A DNA stretch of 64,000 nt, taken from Paludibacterium sp. Its GTDB lineage: Bacteria > Pseudomonadota > Gammaproteobacteria > Burkholderiales > Chromobacteriaceae. Shown here in pieces: positions 16,903-25,999 of the stretch. Position 1 is the first letter of the stretch. Each line of letters begins with the position of its first letter. The notes under the pieces are model-generated. The model had not been told where the DNA came from and did no database searches. It saw nothing but the letters and a program-made list of their open reading frames with translations. The position numbers were made by a program, and so were the translations under genes. The DNA is taken from contig NZ_JAFAND010000112.1 in NCBI RefSeq assembly GCF_019232825.1, positions 1 through 64,000 on the forward strand, read 5' to 3'.

Positions 16903-19146
16903 ATGCCAAGAATTCAAAAGACACAGATTGTTCTGGCGCTTGCTGCCGCCTTTTCCGCCACATTTGCGTACGCGGATGACCCAACGGATTACGTGGCGCC
17001 TTCTCAGCCGGTGCCGGGAGAGGCGCACGTCACGGCCGATCACATCGACGGCACGATGAACGAGGTGCTGCGCGCGCGCGGCAATGTCGTGGTGACGCGC
17101 GACGATCAGAAGCTCAACAGCGACTGGCTCGACTACTACCAAGCCAAAAACAACGCCAAGGCGGGTGATCATTTTACCCTGACCCGCCAGCAGGACCGTA
17201 TCGACGGCACCTTGCTCGACTACAACCTCGACAGCCGCACCGGTACCGGCCAGCAGCCGGTCTTCCGCTCCGGCACGCCGGGCAAGCAAATGCGCGGCAA
17301 CGGCCAGGAAGTGATTTTCCAGGGCAAGGATAACTATCGCGTGCTGCAGTCGCAGGCCACCACCTGTTCGGTCGGCGACGACAGCTGGTACCTGCGCTCG
17401 TCGCAGCTCGACCTCGACTACACCACCGGCGTGGGCACCGCGCGCAACGCGCGCGTCGTGTTCCAAGGCGTGCCGCTGATGTATACGCCGTGGATGGACT
17501 TCTCGCTCGACGGCCGGCGCAAATCGGGCTTTCTGTATCCGACGCTGCAGGGCGGCAGCACCGGGCTGGATCTGGCCATCCCCTACTATTTCAATCTGGC
17601 GCCCAACTACGACGCCACGTTGACGACCCATACGAACAGCAAGCACGGCGTGATCCTGGGCGGCGAGTTCCGCTATCTGGAACCGACCTACTCCGGCTGG
17701 TTATATACCGAACAGAACACACGGGATCAAGCCACCGGTCATTACCGCTATTTGTGGAGCGGCGCGCATAATCAGACGCTGGCCCCTGGGCTGTCAGTCG
17801 GCTATGACGGCACCCAGGTGTCGGACGATAATTATTTCAGCGACTTCGGCGACCGCTATACGGTAGCCGCCAACGTCAACCTGGTGCGCGAGGCCTATGC
17901 CAACTACGGCACCAGCTGGCAAGGCGGTTCGGCTGGGCTGAACGTGCTGGTCCAACGCTACCAGACGCTGCAGGCCACGGGCACGACGGTAACGCCGCCA
18001 TACGCCCGGCTGCCGCAGTTGACGCTGACGGTGAATCAGGATCTGCCGCTCGGTCTGTCCGGCAACCTGACGAGCGTGGTCACGCAGTTCTCGCATCCGA
18101 CGCTGCAGGAAGGCAAGCGCTTCGTGCTCTACCCGAGCGTCACGCTGCCGTTCGAGCGCAGCTGGGGCTTTTTCAAACCCAAGATCGGCGTCAACGCCAC
18201 CGAGTATCAGCTCGACAGCTACGGCGGCAGCAACGGCTCGACCATCGATCGCACCCTGCCGATCGCCAGCATCGATACCGGACTGTATTTCGACCGCCAA
18301 GTCGACCTGTTCGGCGCAGAACGGACCCAAACGCTGGAGCCGCGCCTGTACTACCTGTACGTGCCGGCACGCGACCAGAGCAACATCCCCAACTTCGACT
18401 CGTCGCTCAACGACTTCGGTTTCGCGCAGATCTTCTCCGAGAACGACTATTCCGGCTATGACCGCCTCTCGCCGGCCAACCAGGTCACCGCTGCACTGAC
18501 CTCGCAGCTGATCGACAACGACAGCGGGCGGGAAATCATCCGCGCCGCCTTCGGCCAACGGTTCTACTTCAACTCCACCCAGTTGCTGTACAACCCCAAT
18601 CAGCCGGGCGACGGCTCGCTCACCCAGCGCACCACCGGTGCGTCGGACTTTCTGGCGAGCCTGGGCGGCGAGGTCGTCAAGAACTGGAATCTTGACAGCC
18701 TCTATCAATACAGCGCCACCACTCACGCGCCGGTACAGTACAATGTATCGCTACGCTACCAGCCGACGGCGGGTAAGGTGGTGTCGTTGCGCTACCGCTT
18801 CTACACCAATGACCAAGTGAACGCGCAAGGCCAGCCGGAAAACCTGCACGAAATCGACCTGGGCACGCAGTGGCCGATCACGCGCCAATGGTACGGATTG
18901 GCGCGCGTCGACTATTCGCTGCAGGACCGTCAGATGATGAATCAGTTGGCCGGCGTCGAATACAACAACGGCTGCTGGCTGTTACGCCTGGTGGTCCAGC
19001 GGTACATTACCAATCTGACCCAGACCAAGACGGGATTCTTTGTGCAACTTGAACTCAATGGATTGGGCGCCATGGGTGCCAACCCGCTCGACACGCTGCG
19101 CCTGGCCATCCCGGGCTATACCCCGACCTCCAACCTTCAACCATGA
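16903..19146 (+). CDS. lptD: LPS-assembly protein LptD
   Basis: Outer-membrane barrel that inserts lipopolysaccharide. 747 residues: signal peptide (PRIQKTQIVLALAAAFSATF, cleavage after AYA), an OstA/LptA-like N-terminal jellyroll (about 45-150, VTADHIDGTMNEVLRARGNV), then a long beta-barrel domain. I chose ATG 16903 because it gives a clean signal peptide. The mature protein has only two cysteines, at 155 and 691, one on each side of the barrel, where E. coli has four. It overlaps surA by four bases. Confidence 0.96.
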   Translation: MPRIQKTQIVLALAAAFSATFAYADDPTDYVAPSQPVPGEAHVTADHIDGTMNEVLRARGNVVVTRDDQKLNSDWLDYYQAKNNAKAGDHFTLTRQQDRIDGTLLDYNLDSRTGTGQQPVFRSGTPGKQMRGNGQEVIFQGKDNYRVLQSQATTCSVGDDSWYLRSSQLDLDYTTGVGTARNARVVFQGVPLMYTPWMDFSLDGRRKSGFLYPTLQGGSTGLDLAIPYYFNLAPNYDATLTTHTNSKHGVILGGEFRYLEPTYSGWLYTEQNTRDQATGHYRYLWSGAHNQTLAPGLSVGYDGTQVSDDNYFSDFGDRYTVAANVNLVREAYANYGTSWQGGSAGLNVLVQRYQTLQATGTTVTPPYARLPQLTLTVNQDLPLGLSGNLTSVVTQFSHPTLQEGKRFVLYPSVTLPFERSWGFFKPKIGVNATEYQLDSYGGSNGSTIDRTLPIASIDTGLYFDRQVDLFGAERTQTLEPRLYYLYVPARDQSNIPNFDSSLNDFGFAQIFSENDYSGYDRLSPANQVTAALTSQLIDNDSGREIIRAAFGQRFYFNSTQLLYNPNQPGDGSLTQRTTGASDFLASLGGEVVKNWNLDSLYQYSATTHAPVQYNVSLRYQPTAGKVVSLRYRFYTNDQVNAQGQPENLHEIDLGTQWPITRQWYGLARVDYSLQDRQMMNQLAGVEYNNGCWLLRLVVQRYITNLTQTKTGFFVQLELNGLGAMGANPLDTLRLAIPGYTPTSNLQP

Positions 19147-20429
19147 CCATGAATAAACTTCTGCCCGCACTGCTGATGTCCGCCGCGCTCACTCTGGCCC
19201 ATGCGGCACCGGTTCAACCCGTTGACCGGATCGTCGCCGTGGTCAACAAGAGCGTGATCACCGAACTCGACCTGCGCGCCCGGGTTGCCGAGGCCGAGGC
19301 CTCGCTGCGCGAACAGCACGTGACGCCGCCGCCGGCGGATGTGCTGCGCCGGCAGGTGCTCGATCAAATGATTACCGAGACGACTGAACTGCAATTTGCC
19401 GACAGCAATCACGTCACGGTGTCCGACAGCGATGTCGATCAAGCCATCCAACGCGTGGCCCAACAGAATAAGTGGGATCTGAACGGGTTGCGCCAGAACC
19501 TGGCCAAACAAGGGATCGCCTTCGACACCTTCCGTGCCGACGTGCGCCGCGAGTTGCTGCTCTCCAAACTGAAAGAAAGCGTCATCGGCTCGCGCGTCAC
19601 CGTCACCGACGCCGAGGTCGACCAAGCGCTGAAAAACCCGCAATTTGCCAACAACACCGAGTTCAATCTGGCCAACATCCTGATCGACGTGCCGGAGCGC
19701 GCCGACAGCACCGTGGTCGAGGCCCGGGCACAACGCGCGCATCAGGCACTGGCCGAACTCAAGGCCGGCAAGCCATTCGGCAACGTCGCCGCCGCCTACT
19801 CCTCGGCGCCGAACGCCATGCGCGGCGGCGAGGTCGGCTGGCGACCAGCTGCGAGCCTGCCGCCCGAATTCACCGCCATGCTGGAAGCGATGAAGCCCGG
19901 CGACGTCACTGACGTCATCCGCACCCAGCAGGGTTTCTATATCTTCCGCCTGGTCGACAAACGCAGTGGTCAGACGCAGCAAATGGCCGAGCAATTCCAC
20001 ACCTTCCACATTCTGATCCGCACCAATGAGGCGGTTTCGGAGAACGACGCGCGCACCAAGATCCTGCAGATCCGCGACCGGATTCTGCGCGGCGCCTCGT
20101 TCGAGGAGATGGCCAAGCTGTATTCGGAAGACGGCAGCAACCTCAAGGGTGGCGATCTGGGCTGGCTTGCCCGCGGCGATACCGTGCCGGAGTTCGAGCA
20201 AGCAATGCTGTCCTTGCCGCTGAACACCGTTTCGGAGCCGGTACGTTCGCCGTTTGGCTGGCACCTGATCAAAGTCGCGGCCAAACGCACGCAGGACGTC
20301 ACCGCCGAGCGAGGCCGCTCGCTGGCGCGTCAGCAGATTCATACCCTCAAAGTGGATGAAGCCTATATCGACTGGGTGCATCAGCAGCGCGATGCCGCCT
20401 TCGTCGACGATCGCCTGAGCGAGCAATGA
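19143..20429 (+). CDS. surA: Periplasmic chaperone and prolyl isomerase SurA
   Basis: Escorts outer-membrane proteins, LptD among them, through the periplasm. About 428 residues: signal peptide ([19 protein letters not shown]), N-terminal chaperone region ([18 protein letters not shown]), two parvulin domains at about 175-275 and 285-385 ([27 protein letters not shown]), and the C-terminal helix that completes the chaperone core. ATG 19143 overlaps the lptD stop; ATG 19149 is an equally good start. Last codon region overlaps pdxA. Confidence 0.96.
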   Translation: MTMNKLLPALLMSAALTLAHAAPVQPVDRIVAVVNKSVITELDLRARVAEAEASLREQHVTPPPADVLRRQVLDQMITETTELQFADSNHVTVSDSDVDQAIQRVAQQNKWDLNGLRQNLAKQGIAFDTFRADVRRELLLSKLKESVIGSRVTVTDAEVDQALKNPQFANNTEFNLANILIDVPERADSTVVEARAQRAHQALAELKAGKPFGNVAAAYSSAPNAMRGGEVGWRPAASLPPEFTAMLEAMKPGDVTDVIRTQQGFYIFRLVDKRSGQTQQMAEQFHTFHILIRTNEAVSENDARTKILQIRDRILRGASFEEMAKLYSEDGSNLKGGDLGWLARGDTVPEFEQAMLSLPLNTVSEPVRSPFGWHLIKVAAKRTQDVTAERGRSLARQQIHTLKVDEAYIDWVHQQRDAAFVDDRLSEQ

Positions 20430-21406
20430 GCGGTCAGCGCCCCGTTCTGGCGATCACGGCCGGCGAGCCGGCCGGCATCGGGCCCGACTTGGCGCTCGAC
20501 CTGCCCACACTGCCCGGCCGCGCCCGGCGCGTGGTGCTGACCGATATCGATCTGTTGCGCGGCCGTGCCGCGCAATTGGGGCGCGCCGTTTCGCTCGTCC
20601 CCTACCATCCGCAACAAACGCCGCCGGATGGCGCGTTGGAAGTGCTGCACATCCCGCTGGCGGCGCCGTGCGAAGCCGGCCGCTTGAACCCGGCCAACGC
20701 CGCTTTCGTGCTGGCCACGCTCGACCGCGCCATTGCCGGCTGTCAATCGGGCGAATTCGCCGCCATGGTGACCGGCCCCGTGCACAAGGGCGTCATCAAC
20801 GACGCCGGCGTGCCGTTCACCGGACACACCGAATACCTGGCCGAAAAGACCGGCACGGCGCGCGTGGTCATGATGCTGGCCGGCGAACAGCTGCGCGTGG
20901 CGCTGGTGACCACCCACCTGCCGCTACGCGCGGTGGCCGACGCCATCACGCCGGCCGATCTGGATCAGGTCATCCGTATCCTGCACCGGGATCTCGTCGC
21001 CCGTTTCGGCATCGCCAAACCGCGCATCCTGGTGGCCGGGCTGAACCCGCATGCGGGGGAAGGCGGCCACATGGGCCGCGAGGAAATCGACGTCATCATT
21101 CCGGTGCTCACCCGGCTCATCGCCGAGGGCATCGACCTGCGCGGCCCCTTGCCGGCCGACACGCTGTTCAATCCAGAGCGCCTGAGCGGCTGCGACGCCG
21201 TGCTCGCCATGTATCACGACCAGGGCTTGCCGGTGTTGAAGTACGCGACCTTCGGCCACGGCATCAACATCACGCTGGGGTTGCCCATCGTCCGCACCTC
21301 GGTCGATCACGGCACGGCGCTGGACCTGGCCGGCAGTGGACGGGCATCGAGCGGCAGCCTGTTCGAAGCGGTGCGTCTGGCGGAAGCGTTGGGCGCGCGC
21401 CGCTGA
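20426..21406 (+). CDS. pdxA: 4-hydroxythreonine-4-phosphate dehydrogenase PdxA
   Basis: NAD-dependent oxidation and decarboxylation step of pyridoxal 5'-phosphate synthesis. 326 residues with [13 protein letters not shown] at the N-terminus, [36 protein letters not shown] and the C-terminal [10 protein letters not shown], matching the metal-binding His and substrate residues of the family. Overlaps surA by four bases. In many gamma- and beta-proteobacteria rsmA follows, but here the next gene is an unrelated oxidoreductase after 141 bases. Confidence 0.96.
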   Translation: MSGQRPVLAITAGEPAGIGPDLALDLPTLPGRARRVVLTDIDLLRGRAAQLGRAVSLVPYHPQQTPPDGALEVLHIPLAAPCEAGRLNPANAAFVLATLDRAIAGCQSGEFAAMVTGPVHKGVINDAGVPFTGHTEYLAEKTGTARVVMMLAGEQLRVALVTTHLPLRAVADAITPADLDQVIRILHRDLVARFGIAKPRILVAGLNPHAGEGGHMGREEIDVIIPVLTRLIAEGIDLRGPLPADTLFNPERLSGCDAVLAMYHDQGLPVLKYATFGHGINITLGLPIVRTSVDHGTALDLAGSGRASSGSLFEAVRLAEALGARR

Positions 21407-21547
21407 CAATGTCAGACAATATCCAAATACACGACAAACGCTTCATGTCGAGAGAATATTCCGCCTAATATCCCCCATCACAACATCGTTTTCTGCGTCG
21501 CAGCATTTGGGATACACTTTCCCTAGACAAAGACGATCGAGCAGAAA

Positions 21548-24500
21548 ATGACTGTGAACCTTCCGGCAAAAGCGCGACTGCGCGAAATACCTTATAACTA
21601 CACCTCATTTGCCGACCGCGAGATCATGATTCGCCTGTTGGGCGAAGACATGTGGCAGCTGTTGGAGGCCTTGCGCGCCGAGCGCCGCACCGGCCGCTCG
21701 GCACGCATGCTGTTCGAAGTGCTGGGCGATATCTGGGTGGTGGACCGCAATCCCTATCTGGTGGACGACCTGCTGGACAACCCCAAGCGCCTGTCGGCGC
21801 TGGTCGGCGCCATGCACCACCGCCTGCGCGAAATCGACAAGCGCCGCGAGGGCAATGACAAGGTCCAGGCGCTGATCGCCGCCACCGCGCGCGCGGTCGG
21901 CCGCTTCGAGGCGCAATTCAGCGAGACGCGCGTCTTGCGCGCCCAGATTCTCAAGCGACTCTCTCGCTTTACCCGCCGCGACAACATCCTGTTCGATGGC
22001 TTGGCGCGCGTGTCGCACGTGACCGACGCCACCGACTGGCGGGTCGAATATCCATTCGTGGTGCTATGCCCCGATAGCGAGGCGGAGATCGCGCCGCTGG
22101 TCAAAGGCTGCATCGAGCTCGGCTTGACCATCATTCCGCGCGGCGGCGGCACCGGCTACACCGGCGGCGCCGTGCCACTGGACGGCATGTCCGCGGTCAT
22201 CAACACCGAAAAGCTCGATCGCCATCAGGGCGTCGAATATATTCCGCTGCCGGGCCTGGCCGGCAGCCACGCCACCATTCAGTGCGGCGCCGGGGTGGTC
22301 ACTGCCCGCGTGTCGGAAGCCGCCGCCGAGGCCGGCCTGGTCTTTGCCGTCGACCCCACGTCGGCCGAGGCGTCCTGTATCGGCGGCAACGTCGCCATGA
22401 ATGCCGGCGGCAAGAAAGCCGTGCTATGGGGCACGGCGCTCGACAACTTGGCCAGTTGGAAGATGGTCGACCCGGACGGCAACTGGCTGTTCATCGAGCG
22501 GCTCGATCACAATTACGGCAAGATCCACGATGTCGCGGTGGCGCGCTTTAGCGTATCGCGCTTGGCCGAGGATGCCAGCACCGTGCTCTCGTCGGAGACG
22601 CTGGAGATCCCCGGGCGCACCTTCCGTAAAACCGGCCTCGGCAAAGATGTCACCGACAAGTTCCTCGCCGGACTGCCCGGCGTGCAGAAGGAGGGCTGCG
22701 ACGGCATCATTACCAGCGCGCGCTTCGTTCTTCACCGCATGCCGGACCATGTCCGCACCTTGTGTCTGGAATTCTTCGGCACCGTCACTCAGGCGACGCC
22801 GGCCATCGTCGAGATCAAAAATTACGTCGACGCCCACCCCGCCGTGCAGTTGGCCGGTCTAGAGCATCTCGACTGGCGCTACGTGCGCGCCGTCGGCTAT
22901 GCCACCAAGGCCAAGTCGCGCGGCCGCCCCAAGATGGTATTGCTCGCCGATATCGTCGCCGACGATGAGCAGGCGCTGGCGGAAGCGTGCAGCCACGTGG
23001 TCCGGCTCGCCAACGCCCGAAACGGCGAAGGCTTCGTCGCCGTCAGCCCCGAGGCGCGCAAACGCTTCTGGCTTGACCGCTCGCGCACCGCCGCCATCGC
23101 GCGCCACACCAACGCGTTCAAGATCAACGAGGACGTGGTGATTCCGCTCGACCGCCTGGGCGACTACTCGGATGGGATCGAACGCATCAACATCGAGCTG
23201 TCGACCAGCAACAAAATCCGGCTGCTCGATACGCTGGCCGACTATTTCCACGGCCGGCTGCAGGTCGATACCGAAGGCAGTGCGCTCTCCGACGACGACA
23301 TGATCGCCGGACGCCGCGACGCCGCCCTTGCGCTGTTGACGCAAGTCCGAGAACGCTGGCAGTGGATGCTGGACCATCTCGACAGCCCGCTGGACGACTA
23401 CCGCGCCCGCTGGCCCGAGATCGAAGGCCTGCCCGCCGCCGGCACGCTGTTTACCGCCCTGCGCGATTTTCAGCTGCGCATCAGCTGGAAAGGCGAGGTC
23501 CAGCAAGAGCTGGAAACCATGTTCGCCGGCAAAATCGATGCGCCGATCCTGGCGGCGATCCACGCCATCCACCAAAAAGTACTACGCAGCCGGGTGTTCG
23601 TGGCGCTGCACATGCATGCCGGCGATGGCAACGTCCACACCAACATCCCGGTCAACTCCGACGATTACCAGATGCTGAGCGCCGCCAATCAGGCGGTGGC
23701 GCGCATCATGAATCTGGCGCGCGGGTTGGATGGCGTCATTTCGGGCGAACACGGCATCGGCATCACCAAATTGGCTTTCTTGCGCGAGGAGGAGCTGGCG
23801 CCCTTCGTCGCCTACAAGCAGCGCATCGACCCGAAAGGCCATTTCAACCGCGGCAAGCTGCTGCCCGGCGCCGACCTGCGGCGCGCCTATACGCCATCGT
23901 TCGCGCTATTGGGGGTGGAATCGCTGATTCTGGAACAATCGGATATCGGCGACATTGCCAATTCGGTCAAGGATTGCTTGCGCTGCGGCAAGTGCAAGCC
24001 GGTGTGCTCGACCCACGTGCCGCGCGCCAACCTGCTCTACTCGCCGCGCAACAAGATTCTCGGCGTCGGCCTATTGACCGAGGCTTTTTTGTACGAAGAA
24101 CAGACCCGTCGCGGCGTCAGCCTCAAGCATTTCGAGGAACTGTCGGATGTCGCCGACCACTGCACCGTCTGCCATCGCTGCGTCAAGCCCTGTCCGGTCA
24201 ACATCGATTTCGGCGACGTTTCCATCGCCATGCGCAATTTCCTGCGCAAGACCGGCAAGAAGTCGTTCAACCCCGGCACCGCGCTCGGCATGGCATTCCT
24301 CAACGCCAAGGACCCCGCCACGATCAAGATGCTGCGCAAGGGCATGATCGAATGGGGCTACAAGGCGCAGCGCAGCGCGCACGCCTTGGCGCGGCGCTTC
24401 CATCTGCTGGGCGACCAGACCAGCCATCCGCCGTCCACGGCCGATAAGGCGCCGGTCAAGGCGCAGGTGATCCACTTCATCAACAAGCCGATGCCGGGCG

Positions 24501-25372
24501 GACTGCCGAAACGGACCGCGCGCGCGCTGCTCGACCTGGAAGACCCGACGGTGGTGCCGGTGATCCGCAAGCCAGAACTCGCCGACGACGCCGAAGCGGT
24601 GTTCTATTTCCCCGGCTGCGGCTCGGAGCGCCTGTTCAGCCAAGTCGGGCTCGCCACGCAAGCGATGCTGTGGCATATGAACGTGCAGACCGTGCTGCCG
24701 CCGGGCTACCTATGTTGCGGCTACCCGCAGACCGCTTCGGGATTCAGCGACAAGGGCGAGGCCATCACCACGGAAAACCGCGTGCTATTCCACCGCGTGG
24801 CCAATACGCTCAACTATTTGGACATCAAGACCGTGCTGGTCAGCTGCGGCACCTGCTTCGACCAGTTGACCAAATACCATTTCGAAGACATTTTCCCCGG
24901 CTGCCGCGTGCTCGACATTCACGAGTACATGATGGAAAAAGGGCTGCATGTCGACCAAGCGTCCGGACAGCGCTACATGTATCACGACCCCTGCCACACG
25001 CCGATGAAGAGCTATCAGCCGATCAAGGTAGTCAACGAGCTGATGGGCGGCGGCGTCAAGCTCAACGACCGCTGCTGCGGCGAGGCGGGCACGTTCGCCG
25101 CCAGCCGGCCAGACGTCGCCACGCAAGTGCGCTTCCGCAAGCAGGAGGAAATCGAGCACGACATGGCCGCGTTGCCGCCGGGCGACGGCAAGATCAAGAT
25201 TCTGACGTCTTGCCCGTCATGCCTGCAGGGGCTGTCGCGCTACAACAGCGACACCGGCACCGAAGCCGACTACATCGTGGTGGAAATGGCGCGGCTGACG
25301 CTGGGAGAAAACTGGATGCCGCAGTATCTCGACGCGGCCCGCCAGGGGGGGATCGAGCGGGTGCTGCTGTAG
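21548..25372 (+). CDS. Giant FAD-linked oxidase / Fe-S (CCG-domain) fusion oxidoreductase
   Basis: 1274 residues. An N-terminal DUF3683-like region (about 1-170) precedes a PCMH-type FAD domain ([16 protein letters not shown] near 200; [21 protein letters not shown]) and an FAD-oxidase C-domain with [15 protein letters not shown] and [10 protein letters not shown], as in D-lactate/glycolate dehydrogenases. Then come two [4Fe-4S] motifs, [11 protein letters not shown] at 810 and [12 protein letters not shown] at 872, and two CCG modules ([12 protein letters not shown] at about 1019, DRCCGEAG near 1178). This joins GlcD-like and GlcF-like parts in one chain. A membrane-linked D-2-hydroxyacid (for example D-lactate) dehydrogenase is likely; the substrate is inferred. 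A TACACT -10-like box lies at 21513-21518. Confidence 0.85.
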   Translation: MTVNLPAKARLREIPYNYTSFADREIMIRLLGEDMWQLLEALRAERRTGRSARMLFEVLGDIWVVDRNPYLVDDLLDNPKRLSALVGAMHHRLREIDKRREGNDKVQALIAATARAVGRFEAQFSETRVLRAQILKRLSRFTRRDNILFDGLARVSHVTDATDWRVEYPFVVLCPDSEAEIAPLVKGCIELGLTIIPRGGGTGYTGGAVPLDGMSAVINTEKLDRHQGVEYIPLPGLAGSHATIQCGAGVVTARVSEAAAEAGLVFAVDPTSAEASCIGGNVAMNAGGKKAVLWGTALDNLASWKMVDPDGNWLFIERLDHNYGKIHDVAVARFSVSRLAEDASTVLSSETLEIPGRTFRKTGLGKDVTDKFLAGLPGVQKEGCDGIITSARFVLHRMPDHVRTLCLEFFGTVTQATPAIVEIKNYVDAHPAVQLAGLEHLDWRYVRAVGYATKAKSRGRPKMVLLADIVADDEQALAEACSHVVRLANARNGEGFVAVSPEARKRFWLDRSRTAAIARHTNAFKINEDVVIPLDRLGDYSDGIERINIELSTSNKIRLLDTLADYFHGRLQVDTEGSALSDDDMIAGRRDAALALLTQVRERWQWMLDHLDSPLDDYRARWPEIEGLPAAGTLFTALRDFQLRISWKGEVQQELETMFAGKIDAPILAAIHAIHQKVLRSRVFVALHMHAGDGNVHTNIPVNSDDYQMLSAANQAVARIMNLARGLDGVISGEHGIGITKLAFLREEELAPFVAYKQRIDPKGHFNRGKLLPGADLRRAYTPSFALLGVESLILEQSDIGDIANSVKDCLRCGKCKPVCSTHVPRANLLYSPRNKILGVGLLTEAFLYEEQTRRGVSLKHFEELSDVADHCTVCHRCVKPCPVNIDFGDVSIAMRNFLRKTGKKSFNPGTALGMAFLNAKDPATIKMLRKGMIEWGYKAQRSAHALARRFHLLGDQTSHPPSTADKAPVKAQVIHFINKPMPGGLPKRTARALLDLEDPTVVPVIRKPELADDAEAVFYFPGCGSERLFSQVGLATQAMLWHMNVQTVLPPGYLCCGYPQTASGFSDKGEAITTENRVLFHRVANTLNYLDIKTVLVSCGTCFDQLTKYHFEDIFPGCRVLDIHEYMMEKGLHVDQASGQRYMYHDPCHTPMKSYQPIKVVNELMGGGVKLNDRCCGEAGTFAASRPDVATQVRFRKQEEIEHDMAALPPGDGKIKILTSCPSCLQGLSRYNSDTGTEADYIVVEMARLTLGENWMPQYLDAARQGGIERVLL

Positions 25373-25413
25373 TGGGGAGTTAGGAGTTGGGAGTTGGGAG
25401 TTGGGAGTGGGGA
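25373..25413 (+). repeat. Heptamer-type direct repeat run (left arm)
   Basis: Starting directly after the stop codon of the FAD/Fe-S gene, the heptamer GGGAGTT and variants (AGGAGTT, GGGAGTG) repeat about six times. The complementary run appears at 25900-25931, so the two runs form an inverted pair around a small ORF. Confidence 0.8.
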
Positions 25414-25441
25414 GTAGCGTGCGCTCGCGAAGCAGCGCACG
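25414..25441 (+). repeat. REP-like hairpin with GTAG foot
   Basis: GTAG (25414-25417) is followed by a perfect 8-bp stem CGTGCGCT/AGCGCACG with loop CGCGAAGC. The GTAG foot matches the hairpin pair at 13821-13907. It may also protect or end the upstream transcript, but no U tract follows. Confidence 0.55.
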
Positions 25442-25497
25442 GAAAACTGTCAGCCGCGCTCCCTTGTCTTTTAGGCGGCAGCTAGATTAGGGTTTGG

Positions 25498-25595
25498 CTT
25501 GCGGCATCCGCCGCAAGCGGCACGGCCCCGGGGTATCTCACACCCCGAGGCCGCTGACCACAGCAACTCCTTATCCTCTTAACCATAGGAGAAGT
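25498..25595 (+). promoter_or_regulatory. Structured 5' leader of the small ORF (three stem-loops, SD-blocking helix)
   Basis: Three hairpins follow one another. First: CTTGCGGC, loop ATCC, GCCGCAAG (25498-25517). Second: GGCC-CGGGGT, loop ATCTCAC, ACCCCG-GGCC with one mismatch (25524-25552). Third: GCTG, loop ACCA, CAGC (25553-25564). CTCCT at 25567-25571 is complementary to the Shine-Dalgarno AGGAG at 25587-25591. This is the geometry of a cis-regulatory leader, but I recognise no known riboswitch class. Confidence 0.5.
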
Positions 25596-25599
25596 TGAT

Positions 25600-25857
25600 A
25601 TGGCTACTTGCCATGGTACTGCAGTCCCATCGCCCCGTTCAAACCACGACCTCCGCCAATTGCCGTTGTTCTCTCTGATCTCGGAACTGTGCGCACCGCG
25701 CGCGGGCCAAGCCGACCCCAACGTTTGCCGGCTTATCGTCGACAGCCGATTGGACTGGTCGGCACTACGCGTTGATTCAGAGCGGTCATGGCTCTACTTG
25801 CCGGAGGTGGTGCGAACAAGGCGGGTGGCGGGTTGCATGATTCTCACTGCCGAGTAG
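25600..25857 (+). CDS. Small protein of unknown function
   Basis: I do not recognise this 85-residue protein. It starts MATCHGTAVPSPRSNHDLRQ, has no signal peptide or membrane segment, and contains three cysteines (residues 4, 31 and 43) plus one near the C-terminus (VAGCMILTAE). The Shine-Dalgarno AGGAG eight bases before ATG is strong, which argues for translation. It sits alone between inverted heptamer runs, after a series of hairpins, and is followed by a hairpin (25872-25890) and a terminator (25946-25975). It could be a lineage-specific orphan gene or a passenger of a repeat cassette. Confidence 0.55.
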   Translation: MATCHGTAVPSPRSNHDLRQLPLFSLISELCAPRAGQADPNVCRLIVDSRLDWSALRVDSERSWLYLPEVVRTRRVAGCMILTAE

Positions 25858-25871
25858 GGCTCTAACGGAGG

Positions 25872-25890
25872 CGGAGGCCGCTGGCCTCCG
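25872..25890. other. Perfect 8-bp hairpin after the small ORF
   Basis: CGGAGGCC, loop GCT, GGCCTCCG, beginning 14 bases after the stop codon. No T run follows, so it is a weak terminator candidate or an RNA-stabilising 3' stem. Confidence 0.5.
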
Positions 25891-25899
25891 ATCCCGTAC

Positions 25900-25931
25900 G
25901 ACTCCCCACTCCCCACTCCCGACTCCCTCCC
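25900..25931 (-). repeat. Heptamer-type repeat run (right arm, inverted)
   Basis: ACTCCCC, ACTCCCC, ACTCCCG, ACTCCCT: four heptamers that are the reverse complement of the GGGAGTT/GGGGAGT family at 25373-25413. The two arms could pair over about 30 bases around a 490-base interior. Confidence 0.75.
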
Positions 25932-25945
25932 TGACATCTAGACGC

Positions 25946-25975
25946 AAAAAAGGGAGACTCGCGTCTCCCTTTTTT
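25946..25975. terminator. Bidirectional terminator before the repeat-protein gene
   Basis: AAAAAAGGGAGAC, loop TCGC, GTCTCCCTTTTTT is a perfect 13-bp stem with T runs on both strands. It can end the minus-strand repeat-protein transcript and any plus-strand transcript from the small ORF. Confidence 0.93.
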
Positions 25976-25999
25976 GTTACGACCGAATAATCCGGGGGA

